Below, piece by piece: positions 57,507-64,000 of a stretch of DNA of 64,000 nt; position 1 is the first letter of the stretch; each line of letters starts with the position of its first letter. The translations under genes were made by a program, and so were the position numbers. Source of the stretch: Larkinella terrae. GTDB lineage: Bacteria; Bacteroidota; Bacteroidia; Cytophagales; Spirosomataceae. Below the pieces are notes generated by a model. That model searched no databases, had not been told where the DNA came from, and saw only the letters and a program-made list of their open reading frames with translations. The stretch spans positions 1 to 64,000 of the forward strand of contig NZ_WJXZ01000009.1 of assembly GCF_009668025.1 (NCBI RefSeq), given 5' to 3'.

Positions 57507-60078
57507 ATTTCTTCACCGCAGCCGTGGTTTTCTTAGCCGGGGCCGATTTGGTTGCTGCCGGAGCTTTCGCAACTTTCTTGGCCTTGGCTTTTGCTTTCGG
57601 TTTTTCCTCCGATCCGGCATCTCCGCCCGCCAGTTTCAGGCAGTCTTCCAGGGTCAGTGAAGCCGGTTCGACGTCTTTCGGGATTTTCACATTCCGTTTG
57701 CCAATCGAGATATACGGGCCGTACATGCCGTTGACAACTTTCACCGTCGGATTTTCGGGAAATTCCTTGATGTATTTATTACTTTCCGCCAGCCGTTTTT
57801 GCTGAATCAATTCGATGGCGCGGTTGAGCGTCAACCCGGCGGGCGATTCCCCTTTCGGCAACGAAATGTACTTTTCGTCGTGTTTAATGTACGGACCGAA
57901 GCGACCTTTTCCGGTGGTAATTAGTTTCCCTTCAAACTCGCCGATCGATTCGTTAATGTTTTCGGCGCGTTTCTGTTGAATCAGTTCAACGGCTCGTTCC
58001 GCCGAAACCGTGTACGGATCATCATCTTTGGTGAGCGAAACGTATTTATTGTCGTGTTTGACGTACGGACCAAATTTTCCGATACCAATCACCATCGGAC
58101 TGTCTTCAAAAAAACCGACTTCGCGGGGCAGTGAGAACAAATCCAGGGCGTCTTCAAGCGAAATGGTTTCGATCAACTGATCTTTTTTCAGGTTGGCAAA
58201 CTGCGGCTTATCATCATCCGTAGCCTCGCCAATCTGCACGTAGGCGCCGTATTTTCCCAGCCGAGCCGACACTTTTTTGCCCGTTGCCGGGTCGATGCCC
58301 AATTCCCGGCTACCCGGTTTTGAGCCCGTCAGCGCAGCGCCCTGCACGGTTTCAACGTTCCGGTGAAAATCGCCGTAGAAATTTTGAATCATGTCTTGCC
58401 AGCTAATCTTTCCGCTGGCGATTTCGTCAAAATCCTTTTCGACCGTGGCCGTGAATTTATAATCGACAATCCCTTCAAAGTATTCGACCAGGAAGTCATT
58501 CACCACAAGACCCATATTGGTCGGGAAAAGCTTGGCTTTCTCCGAACCGTAATTTTCCTTACCGGTTTTTTCCTGAATCTGGCCCTGCCGGAGTGTCAGT
58601 TCCTTAAACTCCCGCTCTTTACCGGGGCGATCTTCCTTGACGACATATTGCCGTTTGACGATGGTCGAAATGGTAGGAGCGTAGGTCGACGGGCGACCGA
58701 TGCCCATTTCCTCTAGTTTTTTGACCAGACTTGCTTCCGTGTAGCGCGGGGCGGGGCGACTGAACCGCTGCGTGGCTTTCATCAGGTCCAGATTCAGAAC
58801 CTGACCAATGGAAAGCGGGGGCAACATGCCTTTGCTTTCTTCATCCTCGTCATCGGTCGATTCAAGATAGACTTTCAGAAAACCGTCGAATTTGATGACT
58901 TCACCCTGCGCGATCAGTTCTTCCGGCGTGGTCGAAATGCCGATGGTAGCCGTGGTGCGTTCCAGTTGCGCATCCGCCATTTGCGACGCGATGGAACGTT
59001 TCCAGATCAGGTCGTACAATCGTTGTTCGTTGCGGTCGGCACCGGCGGTTTTTACCGAAAAGTCGGTGGGCCGAATGGCTTCGTGAGCCTCCTGCGCCGA
59101 TTCGGATTTGGTTTTGTATTGCCGCGTGTGGACGTAATGAGCGCCAAAATCACTCGTAATCGCCTGTTTGGCTTTGTCGATGGCTTCCTGCGAAAGATTG
59201 GTTGAGTCCGTCCGCATGTACGAAATCTTACCGCTTTCGTAAAGCTTCTGCGCCAGTGTCATCGTCTGTAAAACCGAAAATGACAATTTGCGCGATGCTT
59301 CCTGTTGCAGCGTGGAAGTGGTAAACGGCGGTGCGGGCGATTTTTTCGCGGGCTTGGTTTCCAGATTCTTGATCGTGAAAATGGCGTCCCGGCATTTTTC
59401 CAGAAAAGCGCGTGACTCCTCAACGGTGTTAAAATTCTTCGGTAATTCGGCGTTCAGAACCTTCCCGTTGTCGACAATAAACTGGGCCGTAACCTTGTAG
59501 CTGGATTTGGAATTGTGGGCATCGATCTCGCGTTCCCGTTCGACGATAATCCGTACCGCTACCGATTGTACGCGACCCGCTGACAACGCCATGGAACTGC
59601 CGGATTTGATTTTTTTCCACAAAACCGGCGACAATTCAAAACCGACCAGCCGGTCGAGCACGCGCCGGGCCTGTTGCGCATTCACCAAATCAATATCGAT
59701 CAACCGGGGCGATTCGATGGCATTCTGAATGGCTTTTTTGGTGATTTCGTGAAAGACAATTCGTTTGGTATCATCTCTCAAACCAAGCGCTTCCTTCAGG
59801 TGCCAGGAGATGGCTTCTCCTTCGCGGTCGTCGTCCGTTGCGAGCCAGATTACCTCTGCCTCCTTGGCAAGCTTCTTTAATTCGCTGATAACCTGACGTT
59901 TATCTGCGGTTACTTCGTAGACGGGGCGAAAGCCATTCTGAATGTCAATCGCCATATCGTCTTTTGGCAAATCCCGAACGTGACCATAGCTCGACTTCAC
60001 CACGAAATCTTTACCCAGATACCCTTCAATGGTCCTCGCCTTCGCGGGTGATTCCACGATAACCAGGTTTTTTGACAT
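57505..60078 (-). CDS. topA: DNA topoisomerase I (type IA)
   Basis: The protein has 857 residues. It relaxes negative supercoils. The Toprim domain has VESPAKARTI and TDDDREGE (81-88); the catalytic tyrosine is Tyr287 in SYMRTDSTNLS. The C-terminus has three copies of a repeat of about 60 residues in place of zinc fingers (topoisomerase C-terminal repeats), with KFGPYVKHDNKYVSL and RFGPYIKHDEKYISL as clear copies. It ends in a Lys/Ala-rich tail of about 35 residues that probably binds DNA or RNA polymerase. Confidence 0.97.
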   Translation of the reverse strand: MSKNLVIVESPAKARTIEGYLGKDFVVKSSYGHVRDLPKDDMAIDIQNGFRPVYEVTADKRQVISELKKLAKEAEVIWLATDDDREGEAISWHLKEALGLRDDTKRIVFHEITKKAIQNAIESPRLIDIDLVNAQQARRVLDRLVGFELSPVLWKKIKSGSSMALSAGRVQSVAVRIIVEREREIDAHNSKSSYKVTAQFIVDNGKVLNAELPKNFNTVEESRAFLEKCRDAIFTIKNLETKPAKKSPAPPFTTSTLQQEASRKLSFSVLQTMTLAQKLYESGKISYMRTDSTNLSQEAIDKAKQAITSDFGAHYVHTRQYKTKSESAQEAHEAIRPTDFSVKTAGADRNEQRLYDLIWKRSIASQMADAQLERTTATIGISTTPEELIAQGEVIKFDGFLKVYLESTDDEDEESKGMLPPLSIGQVLNLDLMKATQRFSRPAPRYTEASLVKKLEEMGIGRPSTYAPTISTIVKRQYVVKEDRPGKEREFKELTLRQGQIQEKTGKENYGSEKAKLFPTNMGLVVNDFLVEYFEGIVDYKFTATVEKDFDEIASGKISWQDMIQNFYGDFHRNVETVQGAALTGSKPGSRELGIDPATGKKVSARLGKYGAYVQIGEATDDDKPQFANLKKDQLIETISLEDALDLFSLPREVGFFEDSPMVIGIGKFGPYVKHDNKYVSLTKDDDPYTVSAERAVELIQQKRAENINESIGEFEGKLITTGKGRFGPYIKHDEKYISLPKGESPAGLTLNRAIELIQQKRLAESNKYIKEFPENPTVKVVNGMYGPYISIGKRNVKIPKDVEPASLTLEDCLKLAGGDAGSEEKPKAKAKAKKVAKAPAATKSAPAKKTTAAVKK

Positions 60079-60510
60079 ATAGATTCAGGTTGATTGTTAA
60101 AAAGTACCGACAGCCGTTCCCACGTCTCGTGCCAAATATAGAAGCAAAAGACGTAATACTTACAAATCCAATGGTGGGAATGATTGCCGGGCGGGTTCTA
60201 ATTGCTATGTATAACGGTTTGTAAGCCCAAAACGTTCCGAAAAATTAGGTATAAATGATCAGGATGTAATTTGGCGATTGTTGGCTGAAAACGAAGCAGA
60301 TACGAAACCACCTTGGTTTTTGTCTGCATTAGTTGTTGGTCCGATCAATCAAAAACGACCCTGTTTCTGCGGTTATTCGGTTGTAAATCGAAAAAAAATA
60401 AATTAATACATAAAAGAAGTCCTAAAATGCCTAAAGTTGTGGAATTGAAATGATTTGAAACTGATACTTCAACATTTGGTAACATTCGTTGATTCGCTTA
60501 ATTCCTGGTA
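60079..60510. other. 430-bp divergent intergenic region
   Basis: It holds the topA promoter (60133-60166) at one side and the unknown promoter of the LIC_10190-type gene at the other. I see no ORF, no repeat of the families described here and no RNA gene. Confidence 0.5.
60133..60166 (-). promoter_or_regulatory. topA promoter
   Basis: On the minus strand TTTG (60166-60163), 22 nt, TATATTTG (60140-60133). This matches the Bacteroidota consensus and lies 55 bp before the start codon. Confidence 0.6.
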
Positions 60511-62220
60511 ATGATTCTTCTGATTCTGTGGGCGGTTTTGGCGTCCGGTTGTTCCATATACGGTTTACTGATTTTCAAATTACTGGTCCGCTGGCGGATT
60601 ATCGACGATTCCGAAGCCGTTCGCGGAAGTGACCTGCTCCTGGCGGGCCTGGTTCTGCTGGTGCTGTTTGTGCAACTGGCGTCGATTTTTTGGCCTGCCA
60701 ATTACGTGCTGGCTAGTAGCTGGCTGGCCGGTGCCCTAATCCTGGCGGTTTTCTCCCCGTCAATCACGAGAAGTTACTTCCGGCGGTTTGCCCTTCAGCA
60801 GAAACAAATACCGGTTTTCTGGTTGATTTTCCTCGTCGTATTGCTCTATTCAACCCTCGAACCCGTGAATGCCGACAGCGGATTGTATCACTTACCTTCC
60901 ATTCGCTGGTACGAACGATTTCGGGTCATTCCCGGTCTGGGCAACCTGCACGGTCGCCTGGCTTTCAATTCCAGTTTTCTGGTTGCTTCGGCGGCTTTCG
61001 GGCTGACCGATCTGGCCGGTCAGACGGTATTTCCGCTCAATGGTTTCGTGTTTTTGGTCGTCAGCTGGCGATTGCTGGGGCAAATTCGGTCGGCCACATC
61101 CATCCGGTTTTTGGCTTTACTGCTACTGATTCTGGTCTTGTTTTACCTCGTTCGTCAGGTGTATTCCCCAACGCCGGACGTCTGGGCCACGTTGTTGCCG
61201 ATCACCATTTTCATGATCTGGCTGGACATAAAACCGGTGTTTTCGTTTCGGCACATTCTGCTTTTTATGCTGGTTTGCCTTTGTATTACGGTCAAACTGG
61301 CCACCATTCCCATTGCATTCTGCTTGTTGCCCCTCGGCTGGGCGGTTCGGAAACAGCTTTCTTCTCGCACGCTGGTTTTTTTGACCGGGATGGCTTTTCT
61401 GTTGATTGCGCCCTGGCTGATTCGCACCACGATTCTTTCGGGCTATTTATTGTATCCGTTTCCGGCAATTGACCTGTTTGCCTTTGACTGGAAAATTCCG
61501 CTTGAACGGGTGCAATTTGAGAAGGATTACGTGACGATCTGGGGTCGGTTTCGGCTTTTTGAACCGGAAATCAAACCCGGTCTGCTGGAAAAACCGGCGA
61601 CTGAATGGATTCCGATGTGGTGGAGCCTGAAACCGTATTATTTCTTGAACAAACCGACCTGGGTGTTAGCGGTTCTTTCGCCTTTTGTCATTGGTTTACA
61701 CTTCCTGAATCCGATCCGGCGAGCCAGGATTCAGAAGCTGTTATGGCCCTGGCTGGTGGCGCTGATCGGTTTTTTGTTCTGGTTTTTCTCCGCTCCCGAC
61801 TATCGGTTTGGTTATCAGTTTATCTGGCTAACGGCTTTTTTACCCCTGTTGCCATTTATGCCCCAGCGCTCCGATTTCTGGAACGTAAGGCCGTTTAGCA
61901 ACCTGGTAGTAACGGGTTTACTTCTTATATTACTCAGCGTTTATGCCAATACATTTTTGCGGAAAGAGCATTTCCCTCTATTGCATTATGCCATTTTTCC
62001 AAAACCGCTCAGCTTCCGGCACCGGGGACCGGAAGAAGTCGTTTTTGACCGTTGCCGGACGCGAAGCGGACTGGAAGTATTGATTCCTAATCACGGCCCC
62101 TTGTTTCTGGGATGTTATGATCAGGAACGGCCCTGTTCGCCTTATTTCTATCCCGATCTGGAATTACGGGGAAATACAATCGCCGACGGTTTTCGAAGCA
62201 CGCTCTCTACTGGTAAATAA
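60511..62220 (+). CDS. LIC_10190-type multi-helix membrane protein
   Basis: The protein has 569 residues and about 12 transmembrane helices. The conserved first outer loop reads VNADSGLYHLPSIRWYERFR and GLGNLHGRLAFNSS, the pattern of the LIC_10190 family, which is related to GT-C glycosyltransferases. It is probably involved in cell-surface glycan synthesis. The next gene (62303) is a polyprenyl-phosphate-sugar synthase-like GT2, which would supply the lipid-linked sugar it needs. The two are 82 bp apart and probably work together. Confidence 0.72.
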   Translation: MILLILWAVLASGCSIYGLLIFKLLVRWRIIDDSEAVRGSDLLLAGLVLLVLFVQLASIFWPANYVLASSWLAGALILAVFSPSITRSYFRRFALQQKQIPVFWLIFLVVLLYSTLEPVNADSGLYHLPSIRWYERFRVIPGLGNLHGRLAFNSSFLVASAAFGLTDLAGQTVFPLNGFVFLVVSWRLLGQIRSATSIRFLALLLLILVLFYLVRQVYSPTPDVWATLLPITIFMIWLDIKPVFSFRHILLFMLVCLCITVKLATIPIAFCLLPLGWAVRKQLSSRTLVFLTGMAFLLIAPWLIRTTILSGYLLYPFPAIDLFAFDWKIPLERVQFEKDYVTIWGRFRLFEPEIKPGLLEKPATEWIPMWWSLKPYYFLNKPTWVLAVLSPFVIGLHFLNPIRRARIQKLLWPWLVALIGFLFWFFSAPDYRFGYQFIWLTAFLPLLPFMPQRSDFWNVRPFSNLVVTGLLLILLSVYANTFLRKEHFPLLHYAIFPKPLSFRHRGPEEVVFDRCRTRSGLEVLIPNHGPLFLGCYDQERPCSPYFYPDLELRGNTIADGFRSTLSTGK

Positions 62221-62302
62221 AAATGTAACCGAAATTGAAATTATGTAAACAAAACAGACTAAAATAGGGGATGAATATGCTTTCTTAGCACTTGTCACCT
62301 CA

Positions 62303-63076
62303 ATGAAATTATCAATTATTATTCCGGCATATAATGAAGAAAAAACCATCCGATCGGTGTTGAACCGCGTTTCCGAGGTTGCCCTGCCGGCCCAAATCAG
62401 CCGGGAAATTGTGGTTATCGATGATGGTTCGACCGACCAGACTGAAAAGATCATTCACCGGTTTATCGACGAAAACCCGGCTCTGCTGGTGCAGTATATT
62501 AAACAACCGATCAACCAGGGAAAAGGCGAAGCAATTCACACCGGAATTCGCCGGGCTACGGGGCAGTTTATCATTATTCAGGATGCCGATCTGGAATACG
62601 ACCCGGAAGAATATGGTCACTTGTTGCAACCACTGCTGGCCGGTCGGGCCGACGTAGTGTACGGATCACGGTTTATGGGCGGACGTCCGCACCGGGTTTT
62701 GTATTTCTGGCACACCGTCGGCAACCGGTTTTTGACGCTTCTTTCGAATATGATGACCGATTTGAACCTTACGGATATGGAAACCTGCTTCAAGGTTTTT
62801 CGCAGTGAAGTCATCAAAAGTGTCGATTTGAAAGAAAAGCGGTTTGGGTTTGAACCCGAAGTGACGGCCAAAATTTCCCGGATTCCGGGCATCCGGATTT
62901 ATGAAGTCGGCATATCCTATTACGGACGGACGTATCAGGAAGGGAAGAAAATTGGCTGGCGCGACGGTTTTCGGGCCATTTTCTGCATTCTGAAGTACAA
63001 CCTTTTTGTTTCGCCCCCCCGTGAAAAGCCCGTGCTAGACCTCGAAACACCTGGGGCATTGGCCGGTAAAAACTAG
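62303..63076 (+). CDS. GT2 glycosyltransferase (dolichyl-phosphate mannose synthase-like)
   Basis: The protein has 257 residues. IIIPAYNEEKTIRSVL, VVIDDGSTDQTE (nucleotide-binding), QDADLEYDPEEYG (DxD-like) and LTDMETCFKVFR fit the DPM1/polyprenyl-phosphate mannosyl- or glucosyltransferase group. It loads a sugar onto undecaprenyl phosphate at the inner face of the membrane. No transmembrane helices follow the catalytic domain. Its likely client is the LIC_10190-type protein directly upstream. Confidence 0.88.
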   Translation: MKLSIIIPAYNEEKTIRSVLNRVSEVALPAQISREIVVIDDGSTDQTEKIIHRFIDENPALLVQYIKQPINQGKGEAIHTGIRRATGQFIIIQDADLEYDPEEYGHLLQPLLAGRADVVYGSRFMGGRPHRVLYFWHTVGNRFLTLLSNMMTDLNLTDMETCFKVFRSEVIKSVDLKEKRFGFEPEVTAKISRIPGIRIYEVGISYYGRTYQEGKKIGWRDGFRAIFCILKYNLFVSPPREKPVLDLETPGALAGKN

Positions 63077-63191
63077 TGCGTCCTTCCCGGTTTTGGCCGG
63101 AAAAGGCTTTAAAAACCGACTCCCGATATTGATAACGTTTACAAATTAAATGGAAAATGCCCGCCCGTTTTATTTTAGAATGAAAATCATC

Positions 63192-63199
63192 TAATTTTG
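63192..63199 (+). promoter_or_regulatory. -7 element of the aconitase gene
   Basis: TAATTTTG is an exact TAnnTTTG match, 88 bp before the start. The -33 element is weak. Confidence 0.45.
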
Positions 63200-63287
63200 A
63201 GACGCTCATTCGGAAACTCATTTTCCGATGGCTGGTGTTATCTATTTAGATACATTATTCTGTTCACTGCTAAATTTCCTCCTGTCT

Positions 63288-64000
63288 ATGGCTTTTGATT
63301 TTGACATGATTCAGCGCGTATACGACGGTTTCGGCGAACGTGTCGAAGCAGCCCGGCAAGTTGTGGGTCATCCGCTCACCCTGTCGGAAAAAATACTGTA
63401 CGCTCACCTTACCATCGGAAAAGCCGAGAAGGCGCTGAATCGGGGTAAAGACTATGTTGATTTTGCACCCGACCGCGTAGCGATGCAGGACGCAACGGCC
63501 CAGATGGCCCTGTTGCAATTCATGCAGGCCGGCCGTTCCAAGGTGGCCGTGCCGTCAACCGTTCACTGCGACCACCTGATTCAGGCGGAAGTTGGGGCCG
63601 CGCAGGATCTGGAAAATGCCAATAATAAAAACCGGGAGGTGTACGCCTTTCTTTCGTCGGTTTCCGACAAATATGGTATCGGTTTCTGGAAACCGGGTGC
63701 CGGAATTATTCACCAGGTTGTCATTGAAAACTACGCTTTTCCGGGCGGTCTGATGATCGGAACGGATTCGCACACGCCAAACGCCGGAGGGCTGGGAATG
63801 ATCGCTATCGGGGTCGGTGGTGCCGATGCCTGTGACGTGATGGCCGGATTGCCCTGGGAACTGAAAATGCCTAAGTTGATTGGTATCAAACTGGTCGGTA
63901 AACTGTCGGGCTGGGCGTCGGCGAAAGATATTATCCTGCGCGTGGCCGGTATTCTGACTGTAAAAGGAGGAACGGGCTGCATCGTCGAGTACTTCGGCGA
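63288..64000 (+). CDS. Aconitate hydratase, N-terminal part (cut by window end)
   Basis: The first 237 codons from ATG 63288 ([19 protein letters not shown]). The protein interconverts citrate and isocitrate. [29 protein letters not shown] (substrate His-Cys-Asp-His) and [20 protein letters not shown] are aconitase signatures of the mitochondrial type. The 4Fe-4S cysteines lie beyond the window, as this type has about 750 residues. The gene continues past base 64000. Confidence 0.93.
   Translation, partial: MAFDFDMIQRVYDGFGERVEAARQVVGHPLTLSEKILYAHLTIGKAEKALNRGKDYVDFAPDRVAMQDATAQMALLQFMQAGRSKVAVPSTVHCDHLIQAEVGAAQDLENANNKNREVYAFLSSVSDKYGIGFWKPGAGIIHQVVIENYAFPGGLMIGTDSHTPNAGGLGMIAIGVGGADACDVMAGLPWELKMPKLIGIKLVGKLSGWASAKDIILRVAGILTVKGGTGCIVEYFG

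Overview
The window looks like chromosomal DNA of a Bacteroidota bacterium of the order Cytophagales, most like the Spirosoma/Larkinella group; this is inferred from gene content, not from a search. The supporting evidence is as follows. Many short lipoproteins and Bacteroidota-only families are present (DUF2452, DUF6970, DUF6580, DUF1460, a FecR-type domain, LIC_10190-type membrane protein). Shine-Dalgarno sequences are almost absent. Many genes have the Bacteroidota -7 promoter element TAnnTTTG (before dinB-like, rpmI, DUF2452, DUF2975, HTH, folD, topA and aconitase genes). The genes carry menaquinone and maltose-phosphorylase pathways typical of the phylum. No rRNA, tRNA, CRISPR array or prophage was seen.

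Layout. 1-5.8 kb is an accessory zone: the 3' end of an ISL3/ISAon1-type transposase, about 700 bp of decayed DNA, an eight-helix membrane protein, a secreted bulb-type lectin, a membrane-anchored esterase and an orphan FecR N-terminal domain. 5.9-16.1 kb is metabolic and housekeeping: SDR and HDAC-like genes (divergent), a shortened hydantoinase/oxoprolinase-like protein, a transglutaminase, DUF6580, YetF, an ECF sigma factor, DinB, EVE, an RlmI-type methyltransferase and a TPR lipoprotein. 16.3-19.9 kb is the classical thrS-infC-rpmI-rplT translation cluster. It is followed by a NuiA-type nuclease inhibitor, a DUF937-like protein and dnaK, whose upstream region looks like a sigma-54 stress promoter with TGTCA sites. 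23.3-30.5 kb holds a methyltransferase, a GT-C membrane protein, a beta-barrel protein, an overlapping pair of lipoproteins and a DUF6970 lipoprotein.

30.7-40.5 kb is a maltooligosaccharide module. Two GH13 amylases feed a GH65 maltose phosphorylase (maltose + Pi to glucose + beta-glucose-1-phosphate) and a beta-phosphoglucomutase (to glucose-6-phosphate). A GntR-type regulator with a sugar-sensor-like domain lies at the end. No SusC/SusD or sugar permease is inside the window. 40.5-43.1 kb carries menB, DUF2452 and menE. 43.4-54.1 kb is mixed: a DUF2975/HTH pair, a GT-C protein, an S24-like HTH regulator, an aldehyde dehydrogenase, a DSD-type glycosyltransferase, a response regulator and a very large gluzincin/beta-propeller/barrel protein. 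54.2-64 kb holds folD, YitT, a sirtuin, topA, a LIC_10190 membrane protein, a GT2 and the 5' part of aconitase.

The most striking non-coding signal is a family of eight intergenic hairpins at about 9.6, 16.2, 18.3, 19.0, 19.4, 41.9, 54.2 and 57.5 kb. Their arms (24-39 bp in the clear cases) are written in roughly 7-nt words. The words fall into at least five classes, but the architecture is shared. Three copies occupy the three consecutive gaps of thrS-infC-rpmI-rplT. Two further intergenic repeat families are present: a 140-150 bp inverted element with a CCCCCAACCCCCTAAAGG core (two copies in opposite orientation), and a CCCTGACAGCGG cluster that supplies the last codons of pgmB.
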